Shown one piece after another: positions 36,576 through 48,745 of a stretch of 64,000 nt of DNA. The translations under genes and the position numbers were made by a program. Every line of letters begins with the position of its first letter. Positions within the stretch are counted from its first letter, which is position 1. The DNA comes from Augochlora pura. Its lineage: Eukaryota; Arthropoda; Insecta; Hymenoptera; Halictidae. The notes beneath the pieces are model-generated. The model saw only the letters and a list, made by a program, of their open reading frames with translations, made no database searches and was not told the DNA's origin. Where the stretch lies: positions 10,414,244 to 10,478,243 of the forward strand of contig NC_135778.1 in NCBI RefSeq assembly GCF_028453695.1. Direction: 5' to 3'.

Positions 36576-37066
36576 TCAAAGTTAACTTATATTTTGCAGA
36601 ATCAAAATTCCCTACCTCGATTGCAGGAAACAGAAATAAAAAAAAAAATGTATGTCTCTAGTAATAAATTTAGTGCGCTGAAAATAGTTTGACAGTATTT
36701 TGAAATATACTTTAATTGTTTTTATTGTGCCGTATTTCGTCAGTCAATTTTTCTTATAAATGCAGGGAATTTATGATCTATAGATGGGGCCTCTCGCTTT
36801 ACCTCGTACCCACTACTTGTTAAGTCGAAGACCTAGCTCTCCCTCTCCCTCACTCATTCTTTCACAAGTCAACTACCGTAAAGAAATTGTAAATGAATAG
36901 CAGTATAAAGCGTCCATTGAATCCAATAAATAATAATGCACGTGTCCGACTGTTTCTATAAATCATCGACGAGGCTTCAGCTTGTACTTACGAAACACAC
37001 TGTGAACGAAGCGAACATTGACAAATTATTTAGTAAGTTCCAGCAGCTTCAATTGACCGTGGCACG
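36576..37066 (+). repeat. Dispersed repeat R1, copy 1, about 490 bp
   Basis: It aligns in the same orientation with 41494-41966. Shared blocks include CGTATTTCGTCAGTCAATTT, TATAAATCATCGACGAG, CTTCAGCTTGTAC, GAACACACTGTGAACGAAGC (GAAACAC here) and TAGTAAGTTCCAGCAGCTTC. The alignment ends abruptly after TTGACCGTGGC in both copies. No terminal repeats or coding frame were seen, so it may be a local segmental duplication or a piece of an unrecognised element. Confidence 0.75.
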
Positions 37067-40000
37067 CTGATAAATGTCTGGGAAATGCGGTGCTTCTGCT
37101 AGTTAATTGTTGGATTATGCTTCGTAATGGACTGCGAATCTTTAGGAAGAATAAAAATTGTTCGCATCAATTACAAGGAACAAAAGTCACTTGGAAATTC
37201 TTTCTTCCCTTAATTATTTATCAAGCTGAAGAATCACATCGATAATATTAAATTGTCCCTTTCTTTACAAAGATTACAACTTTTTTGATCGCAATAATTT
37301 CTTAGAACTTTATCTTTATCGTGTGTTTACGCCTACTTGAATGTTTAAATATCGACGAGAAGAACATAGAATTTGATTCCGACTTCTAGGAACGGAACAA
37401 CAGAGCGACGAGGGGTTAAACGCATTGCTGAGAGGTGTTACATATACCGCTAACGTTTATTGTGTTATTATTGACATAAAAGCGTTAAGTAAAAAATCAA
37501 AATCGATTGTTTCTACTTTACACATTTGTGACAAAGAGATCGAAGCATTCGGTTGAGTAGAAGCAAGTGCATTAAAACCGCTTCGCTTTTTTCAATTTTT
37601 CTCACAATTATGAGGCAGAATTATGAATGAGAATGCGTGCTTGACTAAATAGCTAAGGGTTGATGAAGACATAAAATAGAAGAGAGTTAAGTTGTTCAAA
37701 AATTTACTACTTCTCAAAGACTTAGGTTCTATCTACCAGTAGAATTTCGCGAAACGTGGTATCCTAACTCATTAGTTCTCGTGTAGCAGAAGTGGTGAAG
37801 GAGGGAGGAAAATTGCACCCTTGAACAATTCCATCTCGCTTGAAGAATGACCCAGCGTTCCTCGAAGACCCAGATTTCCCGGTCCGATAGAAGCATGCAA
37901 CGCATGATGTTCTCGACGTCGAATTCTTGGATCATAGTAGCGCAAAAGCGAAGGAAAAGTGGGGTGCGAGAGAGCCGGCCGATAATCTCGCATGCGAGCA
38001 TAACGATCAGTGCGCGGCGGTTTAACACGCGTATTTTATGAATTTTAAAGCGCGGCACAGCTGTTGTCACGCACCGATACGAGCCGTGTACCTCTCTGGA
38101 TGCCTTCGTAGGTACTCGCATTTGCAGGTAGTTTGTTTGACATCGTCGCTGCTAACTGATACAACGTGGAACGCTGGACGAGGGGAACGCTCGGGGATTG
38201 ACGTGGCCAGGGGTGCACGCTTACGTGGCGATAGATCCGACCGAGTTTTCGAACGGAAAGGGCGTACCGGATGTTTCAGCTCGCCACTTTAGGGACATGT
38301 GGCTCGGGGACAGATAGCCATCGGTCTTGAAGCTAATTAGCGGCGCGCAGTGCGAACAACCAGTCGCCGGGCTCCGGCATCGTTCGCGACGTATACGTAA
38401 ACGCGTGTTGCTCGCGAGATGGTGAACGCCCTTCCCCGCCTGTCTTCTCTTCCCCTCTTTCCTTCTTTTTGCTTCGCATTCGTCTTCTTCGGAATCGTTA
38501 ATTATTCCTCTTTGTCCTACGGCTTTCGAACCAACGCGAAAAATATCGTCGCCACACCTTCGTAAAAGCGGGATTTTCTGTACTACCTTATATGTACTCT
38601 GTAATGCTTTTGTTATGAATCGCTATAAGCGATTTTGAAATGTTGCGCATGAACGCAAATGCATTGTGATTAATTTCAACGTTCACGCGTACAAATTTCC
38701 AAACAATTGAAAGGCTCAATGGAAAATGGGTACATGCTGCGATTTTATCATTTTATAGGAGGGCATATTGTATTTGATTGTAATTTTCATAGAATATGCG
38801 ATACAGAGCTTAATTAGGTAGGTCCTTTTTATTATTAGGAAGGAATGGTTATTCTAGTTTTACTGCAAAGTTCTTTTTATTATTACTTCGTCAACACCGA
38901 AGGTCGGACGTACCTCCTCCTAGCGTATTAGGCGATAGACCTATTGAAAATTTCTACAATAGGTAAAGAACTATATTACTTTACAACCGCCAGATTTTGA
39001 CAAATTCGACCCGATAAGCGAACAATTTTTTTAACAGATGAATGGACTCAATTATAAATCACGCCACTGACAAACGAAGACAATGCAAAATGGAACATTC
39101 TAACCATTTCATCAACATCCAATCAAAAATACTGCAGCCATCCACCAAAATTACCCTTAACCAATCACAAGCATCTTCATTACAGAACCAAGGAGCTCAA
39201 TATCACTTTGTGCATATTGACAGGGGCATCAATCAACATTGTGCTATCCGCATTTACAAAACCGTCTTTTTGATCCAATATTTTAACAGCGAAACTTACT
39301 CTGTTTTGACGAATATATGCATCATTGCTCGATTCTCGCGACACATAGCAAGTTGTGCTCTAAAAAGGGGGCACCGCAGCTAATTGGTTAAATCACGTCA
39401 TCATAATTACCAATCTTTCACATCATTTTCTTACAATAAAATTACATTGTATCTTAAATTTTTTCTGAAGTATTACACAAAAATGTTCGTATAAATCCAA
39501 TAAATTGTCTCGAAAATTCGAAGCTTTGTTAATTTCTTAAAGACGTCTAGAAATTCGACTATTATAGTAACAGAGGGTATATTCGAATCAGAGCCGATCA
39601 CTAAGCCGAGGATCGACGATCGTGCGTCACGAACGATTCCGGGGAACGGAGATACCAGCGACGTTTCGTCGTTATTGCTCGCATAATTTCTCCGAACCTC
39701 AGGGCGCGGTGAAATTACGACTGGACGAGAATTGAGGCCGAGCGTGCGTGCGGGGCCGCGATCCGCGCAGCGCGGCGTGCACTCGCACACCTGTACCCGC
39801 GACATTAATCACTAGGAACGAAGCGTATCTGTCACGGCCGAGCGAAATTCTCTGAATAACGAAACGAACAGCGGTCTTCGGGATCGCTCGGTGTACACGA
39901 CAATCCATGGTAGGACATTTGTCGCTGGTTGGTGTCTTCGATGGACAGCCCGCATGTCCTCGGTTGTTAGGAAGAAATTTGTCAAACGCCGGATATGTGT

Positions 40001-40324
40001 TGTCCGAGTTGATTCCCTAGGACCGTTCAGCGACTTGTACAGAAGGTTTTCTAGCTTAAACTTGACAAAAGAAACTGGGACATGTGTCGCGGGAGCATTT
40101 GTTTCGGCGGCATTGTCAATCGATGTAGCAGGCTTTGTTGGACGGTAGCAATTTTTAAATGAAGATTGTACGAAGACGATTTCATATGATAACGAGAATT
40201 TATCTAAGTAATTAATAGAATGGGGATGTTCATGCAAAATGAAAATTGTATACATAAGTTGTGTGACAAACTTCAGATTTTTGATAAATTTAAATTAAAT
40301 ACATCTACATATAAACATTGTGCC

Positions 40325-40400
40325 ATCAATAGTACGATCTGTAGTCAAGTACTGAATTTGGTTCACAATTATTTGTTGAGACGAAATCGTAAGATCAGCA
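40325..40400 (+). repeat. Weak dispersed repeat R4, copy 1
   Basis: TTTGGTTCACAATTATTTGTTGAG-type sequence resembles 47868-47920 (CTTGGTTCGAAATTATTTGTTGAG equivalent), with partial agreement on either side. This may be an old element or chance in AT-rich sequence. Confidence 0.3.
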
Positions 40401-40845
40401 GAAGCCATGCATACTTGCAGAGAAAACAACTTGTTTTACGATCCTAAATTTATGTATAAAATTTAGCAGTTTAATTCGGATACACCCTGTATATCTAAAT
40501 ACAGATAAATCTTGTCAAAAAATCCTCGATTCTGAGCGTCACATTGATTCTAAATAACCAACAAAAATTGAGAAATGCAAGAGTGAAAGACTTAGAAGAA
40601 GTACGAGAAAGTTAAAGAAGGAACAGACACACGGGTCCGTCGAAGGCGAACGCATCAGAATGGAGCATCCACACGAAAATGGAGCAAGTTTCTGGGACAG
40701 TTGCAGGGACGAAGTTTGACGGGCTGCTGCGCGTAATCGGCTCGAGTTTTCTAAGCCGTCGGAGCTTTCGCACAGAAGCGGCTAAACGAATTCGGTTCTT
40801 GAGTTTCATGGCCACCGGAAGCCATTGTCTTTCCGATACTCCACT

Positions 40846-40885
<40 letters not shown>
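40846..40885. repeat. Poly-C run followed by (CT)n
   Basis: An uninterrupted C run of about 10 passes directly into about 30 bases of CT. Confidence 0.9.
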
Positions 40886-40887
<2 letters not shown>

Positions 40888-41493
40888 GGGCGCTTCTTTT
40901 TTTGTCAGCTCCCAACAGAGGGTTCGCCGATCGAGTCCACGGAGCCGCCGAGTTTACGGAGTAAGCACGAGAGGAGTTCGGACTAATTCGAGCGTGAGTA
41001 GAACGGAGTCGAATGCCGGAGCCACGGCAGAAACGAAACGTGAAACTCGAGAAGACTATTAGAGCGAGGAGCCCGGCAAGGTGGGGCCCCGAAAAACAAG
41101 GAAGAACCGGCACGACCCTTGGAAAACGAAGAAGACGATGCCACGGGAAGATGACGCCTCCCTGGCGCCCCGATCTGCGACATCCTGCTCCGGAGACTGC
41201 CGCCATTGCTGATCCCCTATCGGACCGCCGAATCCCTGAGACTCCCTCGACCAGAAATTACCCAACTTTCCCCTTCGTCCATCCTACCGATCTACCTTCG
41301 ATGGCTAACTCTCGGTTCGAGAATCAAACGAATTTTCTGTGATCTTTCATTCTCTGATCGTGTTTCCGTGGAGTCGCTTGCGAGGAAAGGTTCCCAGGCG
41401 TAACTCTGACTTTTTAGGTTAAGGTTAGAGTTAATACTCAAGTTAATATTTAAAATATATAACATCAGAGATCTTTATTGAAATATACAATTA

Positions 41494-41966
41494 ACTAATT
41501 ATTATCTTATATTCTGAAGAATAAAATTCTCTACCTCGACTGCAGGAAACAGAAAAAGAATAAAAATTTAATCCCAATAGTAATTAATTTAGTAAACTAA
41601 AAATAGTATAACGGTATTTTAAAATATACTTCAATTGTTTTTATCGTACCGTATTTCGTCAGTCAATTTTTCTTGTAAATGCTATAAATTTATGATTTAT
41701 AGATGACATTCTTCGCTAGTTTTACCTCGTACTCGCTAGATCTTAAGTCGAAGACTCGCTCTCTCATCAACCACCGCGAAGACATTGTAAATGAATAGCA
41801 ATACAAAACGACCATCGAAACCAATAAATAATATTGCACGTGTCCGAGCGTTTCTATAAATCATCGACGAGACTTCAGCTTGTACCTACGGAACACACTG
41901 TGAACGAAGCGAACATTGACGAATTATTTAGTAAGTTCCAGCAGCTTCAATTGACCGTGGCTCGCA
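41494..41966 (+). repeat. Dispersed repeat R1, copy 2, about 473 bp
   Basis: This is the second copy of the sequence at 36576-37066, about 4.9 kb to the right. The 3' half (41770-41966) is much better conserved between copies than the 5' half. It is not flanked by visible inverted repeats. Confidence 0.75.
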
Positions 41967-43825
41967 CTCATTAACCGTGTAAGTGGACAACCGCGGTCGG
42001 CCAAAGAAGAAGAACAGTTTCGCCGGAACCACTTTCCCCGCTAATTATCAGCATCGTGGGTCCGAGCTTAATAACGACCGGTCCAAAAATACGCGAGCCC
42101 GAAAGCTCGTAGCCCGCGTAAGGGGCGACAGGTCGTTTGGCGAGTCTCGGGGCCGAGGATAAATGATCACCGCGAGCTGAATCCGCCATTGCGACCAGCG
42201 GCTACCGGTCCTCCGATAATAAGAACGCAATTACGAAGTGGAACGAGACACCTATAAATAGGCGTGCTGCGCGGAACGACGATGGGAAGACGGTCGAGGA
42301 CGTGCGAGAACAAACGGGGGTGGGAGACGGAAGAAGGAACGGTTAATTTGTTGCGTATCAGCAGCACCGGCAGCTACGAAGACAAGCTGCGTGGAGGGCA
42401 CCGGGCCCTCGGTTCTTCCTCAGAAAATAACTAGAGATAATTACGCGCATAAATCAGAGTGTTAATATTCGGGGGCGTAGGTAGGAGGCGCAGGTATCTC
42501 CGCGTCGTCGTCGGGACTCCGGGACCAGCGCGCGAGAGCTTCGGCGAGAAAAGAAGGGTCGAGGGCCGCGAACGAAGAAGACGAAGAAGAAGGAGAAGCT
42601 GACAGGAGAAACGGCGAACGGAATAATGCCGACTCCGGCATCGGTAGATCATTCGTGGCCGACGGATACGCCTCCTTGTTAGCCGGGGTTTACTTAGTCC
42701 TGCGACGCTGCCAGGACGTGCGTTACGCCTGCTAATAGCCCACCGGTAACGAACTACCGTCGGCATATTTTCGAGGACCTTTCCGAGCGAGAACGCAAGC
42801 GTTTATCCTCTCGCCGTCGCTCCTATCGATCATTCTCGTCAGCGCGAGACCTGCTCGCCTCTGCAAACGAATTCTCGGCCCAAGGTTCGAAGGAACACCG
42901 GTCTTCACCACATTTGCTTAATTCTATTTTTCTTCGGACTTGTTATACGCTGCGTCTTGCAACTACGAAATCGCCAACTGAAAAGTTATTTCAGTATGGC
43001 ATATGCAAGATTTGATCGAGAAACGATATTACTCTGAAAAAGATATCAATTGTATATAGTAAAAGAAAATAAAGAAGGAAACTAATTTATACTTCCTCAA
43101 AAGATGATGGAATGAAATTGTAACAATAACTTAGCAATGCATGGGTCGTGCTATTTCCTTTATCCATCCACGAAAAATGAGTTTTATAGATATAATTACG
43201 AAACTAACGAAACAGAGTTTTACTGTTTTCTTGCTTCGGACCAGACATAATCTGTTCTCCTAAAAAGATACATTGTTTCTCAATATGATAAACATTTTTG
43301 AAACATTCAAAAGTTAATGTTAAGACGCGGTGTATTACAGAACTGATAGCATAATCTTGTAGTAATTGAGTTTAATCTCGTAATCTCCATTGTGAAAGTG
43401 TTATAACAAAACAGTTGATTTTATGCATTTATAATCTATCGAAGTACTTAAAACGTAATTAATCGTGCATGTTAACAAAAGATAATTATATTATTATTCT
43501 ACGTTTAACAAGAGCTATTTTCTAGTGCGTGTAAAAAGTCTTTTCCTTCTCCAGATTTCTATACAAAATTCATGAACATGAGAATTTACATAAAGATCCA
43601 CAATATAGTTACGACCAAGGAAGTAAGTTAGGGCGATCACTGAAGGGTTGTTCGCATGTAGACATACTTTCGTTCGCGATAATGGCTGGCTCACAAATTA
43701 TTGATAAAGAACAGCATTGAGCGAGCAGCTCGATTTAGTATGTAAAAAGTAAAGCGATATTTGCAATTTTTTTATTAAGAAACTGTGCGGCGGAACTTTT
43801 AAAAAGTTTTATATGTATCACGGAT
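41967..43825. other. Non-coding stretch
   Basis: A GC-rich block (41970-42900) includes a GAAGAAGACGAAGAAGAAGG purine run near 42570. AT-rich sequence follows to 43825. No gene is supported. Confidence 0.6.
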
Positions 43826-44046
43826 TTAACCCTTAACGCTCGAAAGACATTACTTGGAGCAAAAATTAGTAAATAATTACCGAATTGAAATAGCTTAATG
43901 AATAATAGATTTTGTGTTTCTATTTATGTACTTTTGCATGATTATCTTACAGTATGAACAAAAATAAAAAAGAACTGGAAAGAAATGCCACTTTGACATG
44001 AATATTTGGTGTTACCGAGTCGGCAACATACGAGTGCAAAAGTTAC
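43826..44046. mobile_element. Degenerate TTAA-type MITE, 221 bp, probably family A
   Basis: The left end is TTAACCCTTAACGCTCGAAA. The right end read inward is GTAACTTTTGCACTCGTATG, with TTAA decayed to TTAC on the plus strand. The GCACTCG core is shared with family A. The interior is AT-rich with no useful frame. Confidence 0.45.
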
Positions 44047-44570
44047 TGTTTTTGTAACAAAACTGAGTAGGTGAAACATAAGTCTAAATCTATCGAGCCA
44101 GATAAAATAGTCAGTTTCATATATCTCGTTTCAGAATTGCTGAAATTGCAAGGACTTTTCGCCGAAATGTTTACATGAATAAACTCTTTCCGTATTTCTA
44201 AAGCATTACAAGCCAATTACCTTTAGAACTCAGTAGGATTATTATTACAGCGAGAAAAATGTTGAAGACTTTGGAACTTTAGAAGATTAAAGCAAAACGG
44301 AAATCGATTTCTTGAAGTCTGTAAGCCAGGTTCTGCCGTCACGGATTGAATTGCGAGACGACGCCGCGGTTTTCGCAGGAAAAACGAAGGAGGAGACGGG
44401 TCCAGCCCTCGGATCTCGCGAAGATAAATCGATCGTTCTGCGAGGGGTTTGCCAGACGGCAATCGATGGGAATCGAGCCGATCTCGCAGTTCCTGGCAAT
44501 TTAATTACGCCGCGGTATTTCACCGACATTTTTGTCCGGTATCGGAACGAGATATCAACAGGGCGAATGA

Positions 44571-44702
44571 GGGAGATAGAGAGGTACATAGAGAGAGCCA
44601 GAAAGAGAGAGAGAGGCAGATAAAAAGAGAAAGAGAAACAGGAAAAGAGAAAGAGAGAGAGAGAGAGATAGGGAGAAAGAAAAAGAGACGGAGAGAGAAA
44701 GG
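44571..44702. repeat. Polypurine (GA-rich) tract
   Basis: About 130 bases are almost wholly A and G on the plus strand, with GA, GAAA and GATA units. Overlapping long open frames on both strands are products of this tract. Confidence 0.9.
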
Positions 44703-45368
44703 TACTGAACGTGGAAAAAGAGAAGAATGCGCACGGTGGCGTTGAAACACTCATAACAGGTGGACCGATGCCCGAGCCGGAGATGCATCTTCGAGGTGGG
44801 CGGTCCCACACTCCTTAAATCAGCCCGCAGCCACCATAACATTAAGGCTGTCCCTCGCGTAGCCTCACCTCGCCCCTCGGCCTCGCCTTTATTTGTTTGC
44901 TTAGAGCGAGTAATTAGAATCCGATACAAATGGTTATTATTTATCGACGAGCGCCGACGAGGAGAGCTTTTGGGTGGAGGAGGATAAGGAGGAGGAGAAG
45001 GAGGAGGATGGGGCGGCGAATGCAGAAGTAGGTAGGAGGGAACACCTTCTGATTGCCTGGCGTTATTAAACCAACCGATACCGGCTGATAAATACACGGA
45101 CGGGACCGTGAAGTCTACGCTCTCTCGCCACCGGCCAATATATATAACGCTGCGATCGCGGCTAACAGCTTTCCCTTCTTGCTATCTTGCCGCTGTCTGG
45201 ACTCCTCTCGCGTGCTGTTGCGGCTGCGCCGAGAATCGGCGGGGTTGTTTGTCGAGCGAACCCGCAAAAGCTTCTATCAACCCTTCTCAACGAGCTCCGC
45301 CCCGCCTCGTTCACTCTAATTTCGACGGGGAAACTTGACCAGCTCTTAACATTTTTCATAGGCTGACT

Positions 45369-45608
45369 TTAACCCTTTGCGCTGCGATCTCTTTCGGAAC
45401 TGCGTTGATCTTCATCTTTAATAATTTTCTTGTTGAAGCGAGAGAATATTTGTTTCCTGATTGTCTATATTCATTTTCACTGTCAGACTTTGAAGACGGA
45501 AGATTCAGATCTTGTTTCGATTTATAATAAATGATTGGCAGTCATATTTATTCAATTGTGTACGAAGTTTTTAGCAACCTGACTCGCTATTATAGGGGAA
45601 GGGGTTAA
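45369..45608. mobile_element. Possible TTAA-flanked element, 240 bp
   Basis: It begins TTAACCCTTTGCGCTGCGAT and ends GGGGAAGGGGTTAA. TTAA at both sides and CCC starts fit the group, but the terminal repeat is short after the first bases, so this could be a chance pairing of two decayed ends. Confidence 0.35.
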
Positions 45609-47849
45609 CATCTTAGATGCGTCACTCATAGTGGCCATCGTGGATGTTTTGTGTTTTAAAATATATTATACTCAATTGTATTCTTATTATAAGTTTGATT
45701 ATAGGTGTGTTAATCTACAAATTATTTCGAAGTGAGATAAAACAATATTTAGTGATCGTTCATTGAAATATTTTTTAATTCTCTGTACTACGATGTCCAT
45801 ATCATCAGAATTTAATGCGTCGCAAATAAATACGTAGGAATTGTTGGAGATCTGAGAAAATTCAACGTGGTCTGTTACATACACGATTCCTAAATCTTCA
45901 TGAACAGTCTCACAGCTAACTCAAGTGTTATCACTATGCATTATTCTGTTCTCCATATTTTTCTCCTTCATTTTTCATTTTCGTATACTTCATTCTGTTT
46001 TGACACGCTTGTACTCCTTTGCGTTTGAATGAGCGACTTTGAAATAAATTACTATTTGTATTGTTAATATAAAAAGTCTCTACTCGACTGGAGATATTGC
46101 CGAATGATTGCTGATACCACCGATACAGGAGAAAGCGAGCGTAAGTAATAAATTGGCTCGGTAACAGCACAAAGAAGAATGCTTTGAAACAGACACACCT
46201 GCTTCTCGAAGCAGAAAACGTTTAACGTCGACAAGCCTACCACAATCCGCGCAACAGGAATCAGATAAACGCTAATGCTCTACTAAAGCTTCTGCTCTTC
46301 CTCGAATTAACATATCCACTATCATTAGCCGTCCTATTTATGGAACAATAGCTGCATAATTATCTTGGCGCCAAAATAGAATGAATGCTCGCACACAGAG
46401 CCATGAACAAGTATGTCAGTCTAATAATTAACGCAGCGTATGCATAAATTAAATCCGTCAAGCTGCAAGGTTATGTGCAACTTTAAACAATTCTTGACAA
46501 TAACGACTGTTTTGCTATATAAAGATTTTTTAGAAAGACCATCTTTTACGTGCTTTAATACTTAACCCACGAATTTTTTAAAAACTGCATTAATTTCAAC
46601 TTCCTTATCGTTGCTTATTTCTTGTGGGAAGAAGAAAATTTATATTTACTGTATGACAACTTCAATGTAATGATCAGATAGAGATTCGTTTCGATTTAAA
46701 AGGAATTTGTAGTGTTGCATGATAGGCCTTTTAAGATAAAATATTAAGAGAAGGGAATTTCTTAAAAAAGAGCCCAACAAGAACAGCAATTTAAATTTTA
46801 ATGCAACACATTCATTAAGTTAATAATATGCAACAATTTGTCCCAAAATTAATATTTAAGAGAAAATAATCGTGTTTCCTTTACACAGGGCACTATAATC
46901 ATTGAAAAGTCTCATAATAGGCCTCCAGGTCTAATAATAGGCTCACTACTATAATAACTATTCCTACTCAAAATCATTAATGTAAAGATATAAATTATTT
47001 TGAAAGAAGCTATAGCAAACAAGCACTTTGACAGGTAACCGGTCAAAAAGCACACCTCGAACGCCAAGGATTCTAAATTGAAAGATTAAAATACTTTTGC
47101 AAAGTGTGCGCCAGATTCGGAGCCGATAAGAAATGGATTCTAGAAACCCGAGCGAAATCGATACGGTGTTTAACCAGTAGCTCTACACACCTGTCGGACG
47201 GACGAAAAAGGAGCCGGACGATTCCAGGGAAAGGGCCATAATGGCGTCCGGATTGATGAGAAGCGGCCACGTCAGAGGGAGCGCAGCCGTCCCCGCGTTT
47301 CCGAGAGGACAAGCGGGAATCGAACAGTCGAATCTATCGCGATGCCAGACGCGTCCGTTAATAAAGTATAATGGGCACACGGCACCCCGACGACGATGCA
47401 CACCTGACCCGGCGAACACAATGGCCGTCGACAACGTTCAGGGCACCGATCACGTAGGTCACGTGTGTGTGCGCCTGTGAACGGCTCTTTAATACGGGCT
47501 CGTAAACCATCCGCGAGAAAAGGGAAGGTACGCGGCGTGACTGCCGACTGGCGGCCACCTAAACAATAATACAAAAGCGCAAGAATACCAACAACGTGCC
47601 CAAAATCGTTAATTCGGCCGACAAGGTCGCGGATACTTTACCGCCGAATTTGATCCGAAGCTGTTTGATCGCTGCCATTTTAGCAGCCCGTTCGGAAAAA
47701 TCGGAACCGAAGCAAGGTTTAAGTAAATTACCATTAGGAACCAAAGACTATTTGTTATTAGTTAATTGATATGACGAATATAAATTGATATTGGCAATTT
47801 ATGTAGTAGAATTTCAAAAATCATGAAGACGAATTTGGTTTTGGTAATG

Positions 47850-47925
47850 AGAAATTAAGTACATATGTAACGAACTTGGTTCGAAATTATTTGTTGAGTA
47901 AGGTTCATAAGATGGGCTGAAGTAA
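47850..47925 (+). repeat. Weak dispersed repeat R4, copy 2
   Basis: This is the counterpart of 40325-40400, sharing AATTATTTGTTGAG, a TAAGAT block and the following AGAAG/TGAAG. Confidence 0.3.
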
Positions 47926-48680
47926 TCCAGTTAGACTGCAAGAAACTCGATCTAGATAGAAATCGTCTTCTGCAATAATTTTGTTGACAATTATACTCGT
48001 GTGATTTGCTTTAATGACTCTTGTTCTACATCGGGTTTTCCCATACACGTAAAGATAAATAAAATTATTATTATTATTAATGAATTCAAGAAAATATGTT
48101 CATGGCGAGCAGTTCACAAATCAGCAGCCCACTTACTCCATTTACAGTCTCGAAAACGAATCGACTCTCAAAACCCATTTGTCCCGACAAACTATATTAA
48201 AAAAAGCCGGATTCATCGACACGAGCATAATTTTCGAGGCTCGTACCGATGCAAATGAGTTAACAAATACATCCGGAGCGCCATCAGGCCCCTGCTGCAG
48301 TTTACGCTGCAGTTGGAACGATCGAGGGACATAATGAATTTGTTTCAATTATTCAGTGGACATCTTCGCCTCGATCGACCGTGAAATACGATTTTCCGTC
48401 CGTTCATCGGATAATCGGTCGATTTATTTATCCGAGCAAAAATTCAACGGAAAAGGGGGAGGGGGCTGGAGAAACAGGGGAGGAGCGAGAGCGACCGTGC
48501 GAGTGGGAGTCACGTTGATTAGCTTCCGTGTTGATTTAATTACTGGGGGAATAATTGGAATGCCTACCGACCTGCCCCGTCCCCTCTCCCGGCGACATCG
48601 CCTCGTCGTTTGCTTCACTTTGTCTCCCGCGCCCCGTGCTCCTCGCGACCTGACCGTTGCATATTCATCGATGGATTAAT

Positions 48681-48745
48681 AATATATATATACATATATC
48701 TATGCATTTATATATATTTTATATATATATATATATATAATATGT
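48681..48745. repeat. (TA)n microsatellite
   Basis: About 60 bases of TA with TACATATATC and TGCATTTA interruptions. It marks the abrupt right edge of a GC-rich block. Confidence 0.95.

Larger units (their letters stand above)
36331..37172. repeat. Imperfect tandem structure of about 735-bp period
   Basis: GCTGATAAAGAACTGGGGAA at about 36332 and GCTGATAAATGTCTGGGAAA at about 37067 start segments that share CTAATTGTTGGATT or its equivalent. They then share GGATTATGCTTCG and a TTGTTYGCATCAATT block (36502-36565 and 37112-37172). The second unit lacks about 115 bp found in the first, and the first holds the dispersed repeat 36576-37066. Confidence 0.55.
37173..41493. other. Non-coding stretch with GC-rich blocks
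   Basis: Blocks at about 37740-38570, 39560-40150 and 40600-41420. The plus-strand frame 39042-39383 (113 codons) is unrecognised and may be a decayed element. TACACCCTGTA at 40487 resembles a solo Tc1/mariner terminus. Confidence 0.55.

Noticed and set aside
44287..45097. Frames of 174 and 180 codons rich in Leu, Ser and Phe
   Set aside because: The hydrophobic runs are simply the antisense of the GA-rich tract, not membrane segments.
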